Part shown: positions 56,601 to 60,925 of the stretch, in pieces | Position numbering within the stretch: position 1 is the stretch's first letter | Layout: each line of letters opens with the position of its first letter | From: Prescottella soli | GTDB lineage: Bacteria; Actinomycetota; Actinomycetes; Mycobacteriales; Mycobacteriaceae | Direction: 5' to 3' | Length of the DNA stretch: 64,000 nucleotides | Assembly: GCF_040024445.1 (NCBI RefSeq) | Contig: NZ_CP157276.1 | Location: 3,782,001-3,846,000 of the forward strand | The notes under the pieces: generated by a model | Told to the model about the DNA's origin: nothing | The model's database searches: none | The model's input: only the letters and a program-made list of their open reading frames with translations | Position numbers and translations under genes: made by a program

Positions 56601-57322
56601 GCATCGCCCGAAGGGTCGTCGATGGGGGCGAGACCGCAGATCCCCTGGCGACACTGGTGCCGCTTCGCACGGTCGGGGACGGGGCCCCACTGTTCTGCGT
56701 GCATCCGGTCGGCGGACTCGCCTGGTGCTACAGCGGACTCGCCGAGCACATCGGGGCGCGGTCGTTGTACGGTGTGCAGGCGACCGGCTTGACCTCGGTG
56801 CCGAACACTGTGGCCGAGTTGGCAAGTCGATACGTCGACCACGTGACCGCCCTCCACCCGGACGGGCCGTACCACCTCTTGGGGTGGTCCCTCGGCGGCA
56901 ATGTCGCTCACGAGATGGCCGTGCAGTTGCGGTCGGCCGGACACGACGTCGCTGCGTTGGTGCTGCTCGACTCGCTGCCGCCCGATGTCGTTCCCGACGG
57001 TGTGCCGGACGCGGGAGTGCAACAGCCGCTGCAGGACCTGAGCGGTGTCGACCCGGAGACCGTGCAGCATGTGCTGAACGTGGGTGCGGCGCTCGAGGCA
57101 GCGGCCCGTACTCACGTACCGTCCGTGTTCGACGGCGATGCCCTGTTGTTCGTCGCGGGCGACGAGTCGGACCGGCACGGTTTGGCGGATCTGTGGCGAC
57201 GCCACATCGCCGGTGCGGTCGTCGAGGAGACCTTGCCGTGTTCGCACGCGGAGATGGTGTCGGCCGAGGCATTGCAGGCGATCGGGAGAATTCTCGAAGA
57301 ACCGAACGAAGGTGAGCCGTGA
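38678..57322 (+). CDS. Six-module nonribosomal peptide synthetase
   Basis: A 6214-aa cytoplasmic NRPS with layout (C-A-T)x6-TE. C-domain active sites: HHVVMDG (His133-134), HHIALDG (1149), HHIALDG (2144), HHIAVDE (3182), DHLVVDG (4170) and HHIAFDG (5122). Carrier serines: 968, 1964, 3000, 4017, 4944 and 5944. The thioesterase has GWSLGG (Ser6071) and SHAEM (His6190). There is no epimerisation or methylation domain. Hand-read ten-residue specificity codes: DAQVDGAVLK, DALFGGLVVK, DFWNIGMVHK (the classic Thr code), DMLCMGGAFK, DALLAGAVVK, DAFNAGGVGK. An N-terminal C domain implies a pre-acylated or otherwise supplied starter. Module 5 is shortened in C and A. The TTG at 38678 has AAGGGGG six bases upstream; TTG 38594 would add 28 residues. 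The product is probably a hexapeptide. No MbtH, acyl ligase or exporter is adjacent; the neighbours are polysaccharide genes. Confidence 0.93.
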   Translation: MRPFPLSRAQRALLFAQQLAPDIALTVAQYLDLQGPLDAELMLSACDRAARDIGSGTTILVDIAGEPHQSEVPDIDDAPHFLDLSGADDPTSAAIDWMTQRTSRPIDPFSDRLAEMTLIRLSDDHHFLHCFAHHVVMDGYAAQVLTARIAELYRAAVAGKEPPPNRTASIEEIGRIVEAYETSARADKDRAYWLGKTARLPRGVSLGDRVGPVASPALRSLDALSDATTESLADSSLPEVPAILAAFAVYLARYTGVDEVSLSLPVSARTTAVLRRSAGSVSNVVPIRLRIAHEQSVGDLIRDVQVELTGALRHQRFRYDEMLRGLEVGEIQSGVGGVFGPVVNIMQFPLRWSFGDVDAELHILSTGPIDDLSVTIYPAGEDGATRVDFEANPSRYSEESLGRHHRRFLDFLSDFVSDMRRRVGDVDLDRPDDIVRSSTTIASGALLLPDALTRRVASGGVAVRSGEVEITYTELDARSSAIARKLIAHGAGPEVGVGVVLPRSVDSVLAMWAVAKTGAAFVPVDPDLPPRRLAQHLVGLTLVIAGREVELPSGTERVDLVTDGWESTPIDDADRPRPLRPDNAAWVIHTSGSTGRPKPVVVTHRGVAGLVSTLRARYAAASAERVLHMSSPAFDASIQEILLAADAGATLIVAHENEIGGDALARLLRVEAVTHVVSAPAVLAATPAVELPSLRVLDAGGEVLPVAVAQRWMPGRTMLNAYGPTETTVLAAVSDPIEARTLEGERSVPIGRPVDGTTLAVLDGRLRIVPKGAVGELYVGGPSLARGYGGDPGSTAERFVASVFGPGRMYRTGDLVRRRLDGQLEFVGRIDNQVQVRGVRIELGDIETVLAEHPEVAVAAAILSGGRIVAFVTGTGVDRETLWRWAVERLPRHMVPDRIVVLETFLLTPGGKIDRSALSAIEIARGDDVPGRPVHGQLETLIADTVARLLGTHEVSASADFFALGGDSLAASQLAAHVSAATGRRITVKDVFEHRTVARLAALAVGRSELPALERSAEGPALLAPAQRRLWLHAQSDPESTAYHVPFVIELDGDLSVGALHAALGDIVERHGTLRSVLAPSIDGVHQHVLPASEAIASFRVVECATAEESQRLAEEFASRPFALDTEVPIRFRIHRLADDRHELVVVAHHIALDGLSFAPLVSGLADAYSARHAGTSSSWAPLRIRYEDYARWHSTVLDSGVRDRDVEYWRTALDGVEEVPRLPLDRVRFDASGGVGRVVRSLDGDLSAAVRRLASAHGVTAFMVLHAVVAAVTSAVTGSGDTVVGTVDAGRRHPDLDPLVGMFVGTIALRAPVDLDGSFTDLVAAVRTADVEAFAHSDTPFDEVADAIGGRIPIQVMFSFEGFTDPRIDLPGLRVRARELRTRDARFDLEIVARESDRGEIGLEFRFDEGVLFEDTVRSWASLVCDGLARAVAEPTATLADILGLGTVDHGPTAPVVATLSGILAGPMWIEDAAGTAVDIAPAVAALAARLSLLGVVPDEFVAVLLPRSVQSIVASAAIARVGAAFVPLDPSQPAARIAAIIADVGARYVVAAADTDLPTGAIRVDPVAEETVPAPPVWSVHPDSPAYVIYTSGSTGAPKGVVVTHRGLAALAAAVRRAFDVGPDARILVSASPAFDASILEYLLGLGTGATMVVLPPEMYGGAELSDLLREGRITHWFSTPAIPAQFAPDDLDDLRVVGLGGEAWSTEIAARWAAGRTLLNLYGPTEASVVAMISEPVSADRTVPIGRLVDGMSAVVLDGGLRPVPEGTVGELYLAGPGLARGYLGAPGLTAARFVASILGPGRMYRTGDLVRRRPDGQYEFVGRADNQVQIRGIRVELGEIEGALASHPAVHTAIAAVQDDVLVAYVYGPDRFETDFLRGYVAERLPRHMVPAVVHALDHLPLTVGGKIDRSALPNWSGGPVTGAAFRTHIEEIVGRLVADVLSLDTIGRDSDFFALGGNSLLATKLVSRIQSALGTRVDVRDVFEHSTVDALARAIDGRDRDCRPALIAVASDDPVPLSPAQQRMWLLNCVDRSAGDNIAFAVELRGSLDVAACVAALQDVAERHAILRTVFVEDGEAPVQVVRSTPPEVPIVDCDDAGRLEAALAALATVGFDLAHEAPIRLALHRSGPDLHTLAVVAHHIALDGLSTVPLTRDFVEAYRARRAGAAPIWTPLDVQFVDYARWHRAALGDPAVPGSRAYSDLAYWRSVLDPAPARVALPADRSRRGADDTSGTTEFAIPVELHSALDKVAREYDATTFMVLHAALVVLLHKLSGSSDVTIGTPVSGRTEPALDELAGMFVGTVALRCDVDPRRSFVDLLARVRHNDIHAFAHAELPFDEVVANLVPERSGAHHPLFQVMLAYENFVPTTFTLPGLEARTRELHSGRSRFDLEVTFREREPEMGETAGLDGMLTYSRGLFDRSTVTRWASWLLRILEVVADDPNAILGAIDLEPASVLDARAGAITTAATSLGELFVQRARECPEATALVWGARRVTYRELDDRSRALAVAMTDAGVGCGDLVALALPRSVDLIAAMVAAVRMGAAYLPLDVTQPHQRLAEILTESRPCLVLTEGAVGTEFPTLRIESIGTCRDSDRVGVVDAPIRSDQVAYVIFTSGSTGTPKGVAVPHAAALALLTNTSAGFAFGPDDVWTMFHSPAFDFSVWEVWGPLATGGRVVIVDPMVARSPHELRELLVGEGVTVVNQTPTAFTQLAAVPGDPDDLSVRLLIFGGEPLAVEPIRDWLELNPKVRAVNMFGITESTVHATWTDVGPDAPEHSVIGAVLPGIGIELLDEYLRPVPQGAIGEIYLGGAQVARGYLHRPGLTAARFVAAADGTIRYRTGDFARIRNDGRLEYRGRADAQLQIRGHRVEPGEIRGALRRIAPVTDAAVLVRDGGLTAFVTSRGDVDERAVIRALRRLLPDYMVPTAVVPVPELPMTPNGKLDVAALTEPMRVQGVSTTSPRNPLEDLVVAVCRDLLATDRVGADDDFFDIGGNSLLATQLAGRLRAVSGVPIDVRDVFENPSVNELARLLEQRAGAPAPIAGPTASIPASARGPLSPAQRRLWFLQRLDPDSTAMNLAFALRFDGALDVTALHAALHDVVARHRVLRTVYPGDDPTQVVIDTPELDLEIVDVPEDAVDEFVRQLAAVPLRLDSEPPIRTRLYRTATDRHHLALVVHHIAVDEWSLTPLLRDLLHAYGCRVSAEPAELPPPAIEYIDYARWRAETADGDLVHWREALAGIDEQCTLPHDRPRTSSTPGRAATVRLTVGAEQAEAFTETARRHRITTFMLVHAALAAVLARHTDRADIVVGTAVAGRGDPALDATVGMFASTVVLRTRVDPAASVTELLDDVRRRDVAAFTHADTPFETIVDEILPTRDALSHPLFQVALSMRRPARTRMEMRGLTVSISPRPAETVQYDLQLTVTEQTESFEFEFTYDRDVYEHDTVAAFAQRMVAFLDAVAGGHSGTVGDIDLLTDAERVELVPARGGRSVPESLWQLLARGAAANRDGVAIAGAETLTYRELVRRAESLAAVLCARGARPGVPVACVLERSVESVVAVWAIARTGGAPVMIDPVNPTRRVEHMLAVSGARIGITSAARSAHLPETVSWLDVAAGAPGDIVEPEALPDHPAYVVFTSGTTGRPKGVVLTVRGLGALAADLVDVFGADPASRMLHVASSGFDMALLEVVVAGASGATLVVADADSYAGAQLTDVLEREQVTHACLTPSVLATLEPRELPWLGTLMLGGEPVSPELVGTWAPGRRLFNGYGPAEATAFATYAGPLTPATRAVIGSPARGIEVVVLDSRLCPVPPGVTGELYLAGDRVATGYMGDPTRTAERFVAGEGGRRWYRTGDLARWVVDGDERPVLEFRGRNDDQVKIRGVRVEPAELDAILVADPDVTHAVTVMRDGDAGKAVLVSYVAPADADVTALHRVLVERLPRYMVPAAVVAVESIPLTVNGKVDLGRLPDPSFDASVPTADPSEELVARVFSDLLGHPVGRFDDFFAAGGDSLLATAAVARLRELAGRDVPLRLLFAEPTVAGLARRMSDETLPGTDPGPVARSRPARIPLSRSQNRMWALRRARGDSAFRPSVRIEFRGPLDADALWAACGDVVDRHEALRTKVETDADGPYAVVGDTASGNGAVRMSLNTKGDGDHILDLILDHLVVDGGSIAVLFRDLVTAYEARLSGTAPSWDPLPLQYADYVLWERERGTDALLDQWRTSLAGFDPAVLPTGRVPVPGPASGATIEFDVDPGVVRRLEQLGARFHATEFMVLHAVLAGVLARLTDHPDVGIAAVVSTRRHQQTAAVVGLFVETLVLRSRLTSAMTMGGLLAQVRDFDVAALDRSGVPFEDVLRAVGASTPQVALAFQDFTPPTVRIGELEVGARELGSSAADFEFGFTFARTADGGYGAVLTFDESRVDSAVARTLADHFATALAVVDADMRVQDLPLTTTGPVDGGRPPRPELLADLFRATVAAHPDRVAVVDGERQLTYRQLDERSDEQARRSSGRRGGDVVPIADIGATRSLERIEKLWAAAKSGHAFGAVTAAAASDGPVSSVDSLAYVIATSGSTGEPKSVGVTHRGLAALAAEARRRYRVGPGDRVLHGYNPAFDAAMLEVLLAHTSGATLVIAPDDVFAGPALRSLLLDAKVTHFLSTPAVLSTLTPDGLPDLRVVASGGESLPAELADTWRTGRVMLDAYGPTESTVVATVGEVDGRGGIGSPIAGTTVVVLDRHLRPVPVGGVGELYLAGEGLARGYLGAAAQTATHFVAGLHDTGRMYRTGDRVQVLPDGRMTFLGRADRQLKIRGMRVEPGQVETVLLRCRSVRQAAVIVRGGALVGFVSGTDISSADVWAQVGRELPAALVPTRVHVVDRIPTTANGKVDATRLTDLADEFATIESARPLTTSEEVVVGAVQEVLGHDVDVDAGFFAVGGHSLAAVEVAARLAAVLRRDVPSRTVLEAPTLAALASRLDEEFDPRPSLLGGTPTPSPMAPAQRRLWLMQVADPGSTAYNVPFVSKLHGNLDADALVTALTDVVERHRPLRTVHPDSERQRVVDAGEFELHVEAEPSAESAVGVRVRELVGRPFDVVTRPPFRVGLFRTADSTWTLAVVAHHIAFDGGSVAPLLRDLELAYEARSRAAAPQFASMPLHYGDFASWQTALLGNLDDPSSVGGRQLDYWSDVLAGMPTGPLDLPADRPRPARPTHRGGVVGTRIGPEVHVALLELARGQGVSTFMVLHAVLAVLLARFSGRNDVTVGSVVDGRPDTRLRDLVGMFVGTVALRTPVDPAEGFTDLLRRVRDIDLGAFANSDIPFDDVVARVAPERNPAHHPVFQILLAHTLGAPTPLGLSGIEVSEHGDGVPPAQFDLAWDVAEHPDGTGVEVRVIHAVDLFETKTVERLLSVWIDLLDQVCADPSIPVGDLRVAAQHPDHPALPAPEPRTLSQILTKSVRRHPDRVALRAGAQQWTYAELDAEAERRAAGFRSRGVGLGDVVPVDAVRGPNWVLDAWALTRIGAAWVPIDPQQPEERRRRLLADALGAAADRGRPGADLAYLLFTSGTTGRPKGVAVTHSGLASLVDLQSRTLGVTHESVVLQVASPTFDAAVFELLSAHAHGGELVCATGSAYAGTDLQDLIESRAITHANLTPSVLRTLQPQDLSRTLTVVAAGEPLPPEVARAWADHRLHNGYGPTECTVGVTCSEVVGRGPVTIGSPLAGVVARVLDGRLHPVPVGVIGELYVGGPGVARGYHAQPGLTAKRFVADPHGATGTRLYRTGDLVREREDGALDYVGRTDEQVQINGVRVEPTEVDAVLSAVDDVATAVTVPGTRPSGEPTLVCYVVPRPGRSIDEDRLLRHARTLLPRHLVPAAVRVIDRIPLTPSGKFDRSALPVPSLDVASASGAEPRGPVERAVADAMARVIGCDDVPRDIGFFELGGTSMGAIRFVGELRADHGYAASVGWLADDDTVAGIARRVVDGGETADPLATLVPLRTVGDGAPLFCVHPVGGLAWCYSGLAEHIGARSLYGVQATGLTSVPNTVAELASRYVDHVTALHPDGPYHLLGWSLGGNVAHEMAVQLRSAGHDVAALVLLDSLPPDVVPDGVPDAGVQQPLQDLSGVDPETVQHVLNVGAALEAAARTHVPSVFDGDALLFVAGDESDRHGLADLWRRHIAGAVVEETLPCSHAEMVSAEALQAIGRILEEPNEGEP

Positions 57323-57380
57323 GACCGACTCGCGCATAGGGTGTTTGCAATCGTTACTGACAGAGACGGGGATCGGGGAT

Positions 57381-58793
57381 ATGGAAGTACAGGACTACCT
57401 GCGCGTAATGCAGACGCGTTGGCGGATCATCGCGTTGGCAACGCTCGTCGGTGTGCTCGTTGCTCTGGGCGCATCGCTCGTGGCGACGCCGATGTACCAG
57501 GCGTCGGCCAGGCTTTTCGTATCCACGTCCTCCGGGGCATCGGTCAACGAGGTGTACCAGGGCAACCTCTTCTCGCAGCAGCGTGTCGCGTCATACACCA
57601 AACTTTTGACCGGTACGACGCTCGCGCAGCGCACCCTCGACAAGCTCGACGTGCCGGGCATGACGGCCCCGCAACTGTCGAGCAAGGTCAAGGCGACGTC
57701 TACGCCCGACACCGTGCTGATCGACCTCAAGCTGACCGATGCCTCCCCGGAACGCGCCCGGGACCTGGCGAACGCCCTCGCCGACGAATTCGTGGTGATG
57801 GCAGACGGACTCGAGACGCTCGAGCCGGGCAAGCCGCCGATGGCGCGGGTCGTGGTGGAGCAGCACGCGACGACGCCCACCGACCCGGTGAGCCCCAGGA
57901 CCAAGCGCAACCTGTTGCTCGGTTTCGCTGTCGGCCTCCTGGGCGGCATCGCGCTGGCGATCCTCCGCGACCGCCTGGACAACACGGTCAAGAGCCGTGA
58001 GGTGCTCGACGAGCTCGCCGGCGTCGGCCTGGTGGGCAGCGTGCCGTTCGACAAGGAGCGGGAACAGAAGGCTGCCATCGCTTTCCACGACGGGTATTCG
58101 GGCAGTGCGGAGGCGTTCCGGGAGCTGCGGACGAATCTGCAGTTCCTCGAGGTCGACAACCCGCCGCGCGTCATCTCGATCACCAGTTCGCTTCCGGGCG
58201 AGGGCAAGACGACGACGGCGATCAACCTGTCGCTCGCGATCGCCGAGGCCGGCTTCTCGGTGTGCCTGGTGGACGCGGATCTGCGCCGGCCCCGTGTTGC
58301 GAAGTACCTGGACTTGATCGGTTCGGTCGGTATGAGCACCGTCCTTGCGGGACAGGCAGACCTGGACGACGTCCTGCAGTCGACGTCGTTCGCCAACGTC
58401 TCTGTGCTGGCGTCGGGTCCGTTGCCGCCGAACCCGAGCGAGCTGCTGGGTTCGACGCACGCGGGGAAGCTGCTCGACGACCTGCGGTCGAAGTTCGACT
58501 TCGTCGTCATCGACGCGTCGCCGCTGTTGCCGGTGACGGACGCGGCCGTGCTGGCGGCGAAGGTCGACGGATCGCTGGTCGTGGTGCGGCACGGCAAGAC
58601 GAAGCGCGATCAGGTGTCGCGCGCGATCGGCAACCTGCGCAGTGTCGGAGCCACCGTCCTCGGCACGATCCTGACCATGACCCCGTCCAAGGGCAAGGGC
58701 GCGTACGAGTACAAGTACTACTACGAGTCCGACGGAGCAAGCGTCCCCGAGTTGGAGAAGGCCGTCGAGCCTCCGACTCCCGTCCGCAGTTAG
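57381..58793 (+). CDS. Wzc-type polysaccharide co-polymerase / tyrosine kinase
   Basis: A 470-aa membrane protein. The N-terminal Wzz domain lies between helices near residues 15-37 and 172-190. The cytoplasmic BY-kinase follows: Walker A SSLPGEGKTTTAINL, Walker A' CLVDADLRRP, Walker B FDFVVIDASPL. A tyrosine cluster near the C terminus (YEYKYYYESDG) is the usual autophosphorylation tail. It controls chain length and export of the polymer, cycling with a tyrosine phosphatase (probably the gene at 60315). It starts 58 bp after the NRPS stop on the same strand, so co-transcription is likely. A hairpin follows. Confidence 0.92.
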   Translation: MEVQDYLRVMQTRWRIIALATLVGVLVALGASLVATPMYQASARLFVSTSSGASVNEVYQGNLFSQQRVASYTKLLTGTTLAQRTLDKLDVPGMTAPQLSSKVKATSTPDTVLIDLKLTDASPERARDLANALADEFVVMADGLETLEPGKPPMARVVVEQHATTPTDPVSPRTKRNLLLGFAVGLLGGIALAILRDRLDNTVKSREVLDELAGVGLVGSVPFDKEREQKAAIAFHDGYSGSAEAFRELRTNLQFLEVDNPPRVISITSSLPGEGKTTTAINLSLAIAEAGFSVCLVDADLRRPRVAKYLDLIGSVGMSTVLAGQADLDDVLQSTSFANVSVLASGPLPPNPSELLGSTHAGKLLDDLRSKFDFVVIDASPLLPVTDAAVLAAKVDGSLVVVRHGKTKRDQVSRAIGNLRSVGATVLGTILTMTPSKGKGAYEYKYYYESDGASVPELEKAVEPPTPVRS

Positions 58794-58814
58794 TCGAAGC
58801 GATCCCGGAGTCGG

Positions 58815-58850
58815 CCCGCTCGGCGATCAGTGCACCGATCGCCGAGCGGG
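58815..58850. terminator. Bidirectional terminator
   Basis: Perfect 14-bp stem CCCGCTCGGCGATC (58815-58828) / GATCGCCGAGCGGG (58837-58850), 8-nt loop, between the convergent Wzc-type and mycolyltransferase genes. Confidence 0.85.
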
Positions 58851-58870
58851 ACGCGGCTCGAGACGGTCGC

Positions 58871-59905
58871 CTAGATTCCCATGGACCGGGCGATCATCGG
58901 CCACGAGTTGTGCAGGTCGTCCTGCCAGTAGCCCCAGGTGTGGGTGCCGGTGGGCTTGAAGTCGAACGTGGCCGGGATCTTCAGGTCGGCGAGGCGGTAC
59001 GCGAGGTTGTGGGTGCAGTAGTTGGTGACCAACTCGATCACACCGCCGCCCATCACACGCTCGGCGAGCACGGACGGATCACCGTCGATCCCGGGACCGT
59101 CGAGCGTCTCGTGCGGACCGGGTAGGCCGGAGGCACTGGTGATGTAGAGCTCTGTGCCGCGCAGCTTCTCGGCGTTGACGACAGGGTCGTTCTCGGCCCA
59201 GCCGGGTCCGTCGAGCGGTCCCCACATGTTGGAGATGTCGGCGCCACCGCGGATACCGGTGACCGCCTGAATGGCGTTCTGGCCGGCCCACGTGCTGGTC
59301 TCGGCGCAGCCGCTGTACGAGCCGACGCTCCTGTAGAAGCCGGGCTTGGCGATGGCGAGATTGAGCACCGAGGTCGCGGTCATCGAGATCGCTGCGATGG
59401 ACTGCACCTCGTCGGTGCCGAACTCGGCGTCGACGACAGGTGGGAGTTCCTCGAGCAGGAACGTCTGCCACTTCTGACGGCCCAGCGTGGGGTCGTCCTT
59501 CTGCCAGTCGGTGTAGTAGCTGAACGCGCCCTCGAGCGGCGTGACGACGTTGACGTTCTTGTCCTCGAAGAAGTCCATGACGTCGGTCCTGCGCTGCCAG
59601 GTGGCCGAGTCCTCGCCGCCGCCTGCGCCGTTGAGCAGGTACAGCGTCGGTCGGGGTTGGCTGCGGTCGGCGGGGCGGATGACCTCGAGGGGGATGTCGC
59701 GGTCCATCGACGGCGAGTAGACCGAGATGGTGACCTTGCGGTCGGAGTTCTCGGTGCTGCTCACCAGGTGGGCGCCGGTGGCGTTCGCCGCGGCGGTGGT
59801 GCCGCTGGCGGCGGATGCGGCGGCCGGCACCGCGAGCAGCGAAGCGGCGGACACGACCACTGCAGCCGCGAGCACTCGGGCACGCTCGACCCGCGAACTC
59901 CTCAT
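58871..59905 (-). CDS. Antigen-85-like mycolyltransferase/esterase
   Basis: Secreted esterase-D-fold protein (344 aa) with a Sec signal (RVLAAAVVVSAASLLAVPAA). Ag85-type enzymes move mycolates between trehalose esters and arabinogalactan in the mycomembrane. The nucleophile region reads AAISMTATS, where Ag85 has GLSMAGS: the Ser is kept but the preceding Gly is Ala. The end has GTHTWGYWQDDL, with the catalytic His in the usual H-x-W-x-Y-W. AGGAGG precedes ATG 59905; a start at 59938 is less likely. It marks the host as a mycolate producer. Confidence 0.9.
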   Translation of the reverse strand: MRSSRVERARVLAAAVVVSAASLLAVPAAASAASGTTAAANATGAHLVSSTENSDRKVTISVYSPSMDRDIPLEVIRPADRSQPRPTLYLLNGAGGGEDSATWQRRTDVMDFFEDKNVNVVTPLEGAFSYYTDWQKDDPTLGRQKWQTFLLEELPPVVDAEFGTDEVQSIAAISMTATSVLNLAIAKPGFYRSVGSYSGCAETSTWAGQNAIQAVTGIRGGADISNMWGPLDGPGWAENDPVVNAEKLRGTELYITSASGLPGPHETLDGPGIDGDPSVLAERVMGGGVIELVTNYCTHNLAYRLADLKIPATFDFKPTGTHTWGYWQDDLHNSWPMIARSMGI

Positions 59906-60116
59906 CTGAACGTCCTCCTGTGAAATTCGAATCATCACGCGCGATGCTGACGATGGGTGCCGGCGCCGGCCTCATCTCGGCGCGGCTTCAGCGGCAGCAG
60001 ACTACCGGGCCGAAGAGTCGGAAATGTCCCGATTGGCAAGGTGGACGCAGCATTCACCCACCGATTCACTCCGCGTCTCACTCTGTGCCGGGTGTGCCGG
60101 GCGCCCTGCGGCAGGC

Positions 60117-60290
60117 TCAGCCGGTGATCGTGTCCTCCAGGCCCCACGCGGCGCGCATGCTGACGATCTTGCCGTCGTCGTCGAATTCCATGATGTCGAT
60201 CGGCGCGAGCTGGATGGGTCTGGTCGCCCGCCTTGGTGGTCAGACGGAAGTTGAAGGCAGCGGTGTGGACGCGATGCGCAGCGTCAGGAG
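60117..60290 (-). pseudogene. SnoaL/ketosteroid-isomerase-like remnant
   Basis: On the minus strand, HTAAFNFRLTTKAGDQT in one frame continues in another as PIDIMEFDDDGKIVSMRAAW ending DTITG and a stop at 60117, the standard C terminus of SnoaL-like/steroid isomerase-like proteins. The frame break is near 60205, and the N-terminal half is absent. The remaining bases of this 409-bp gap (59906-60314) show no gene. Confidence 0.6.
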
Positions 60291-60314
60291 CCTGTGCCGT
60301 AGGTCGGCCCTGCG

Positions 60315-60830
60315 CTAGCGGCGCAGACGGGGAAGTAGGTCCAGAAGGGCCTTGTCGATCACATTGCCGACGTCCCCGAACACGGTCGCGCTCTGCCCGA
60401 TCGGGTCGGGGACGTCGGCGATAACCGGGCGCGGGATGGTGCCGCGCGCGGCCGCGAGTTCGGCGACGGTGGCCGAACCGATCGTCGCCGCCAGGTGCGC
60501 GGCCTCGAGCAGCGTGAACGTCCGTTTGAACTGGCGGGGAGCGATCCGGAGAACCGCGTCTCGGTGCGACTCCGTCATCGCCAGGACCAGATCGGCGCCG
60601 CCCGCGATCGCCGGCGTGAGCCGTCGCGCGACGAAGCCGTCGGGGTCCCCGCCCAGCGTCGAAAGGATCTGTGCTGCCGTGGGTTCGAGACCCGATCCGA
60701 CGACGGCCCGGGTGCCTGCGCTGGACGCGGTGAGATCGGCGGTGCCGGTGCGGGACGCCCAGGCGGCGGTGAGGCGTTCGGCGGTGGGGGAGCGACAGAT
60801 GTTGCCGGTGCATACGAACAGCAGCTGCAT
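60315..60830 (-). CDS. Low-molecular-weight protein tyrosine phosphatase
   Basis: Cytoplasmic LMW-PTP (171 aa). P-loop CTGNICRS (C-x5-R-S) lies at residues ~7-14, and the general-acid loop DVPDPIG near 140. It would dephosphorylate the tyrosine kinase at 57381, as Wzb does Wzc. The ATG at 60830 lacks a ribosome site but a -10-like TATACA lies at 60852-60857, so the mRNA may have a very short leader; a GTG at 60860 is the alternative. Divergent from the Hsp70-like gene. Confidence 0.87.
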   Translation of the reverse strand: MQLLFVCTGNICRSPTAERLTAAWASRTGTADLTASSAGTRAVVGSGLEPTAAQILSTLGGDPDGFVARRLTPAIAGGADLVLAMTESHRDAVLRIAPRQFKRTFTLLEAAHLAATIGSATVAELAAARGTIPRPVIADVPDPIGQSATVFGDVGNVIDKALLDLLPRLRR

Positions 60831-60925
60831 ACCGGTGAGTGTAGGCACTGCTGTATACACTCGGCTGGTCCTGTACGCGCCCCGGTTCGAGTATCGGCCC
60901 GGGAGCCCTCGATCGAAGGCGGCTC

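Noticed and set aside
59939-60060. A sixth copy of the TTCACC/ATCAC repeat near 60000-60060 (GATTGGCAAGG and ATTCACCC are present).
   Set aside because: The two boxes are in the wrong order and spacing, and the purine tract is missing.
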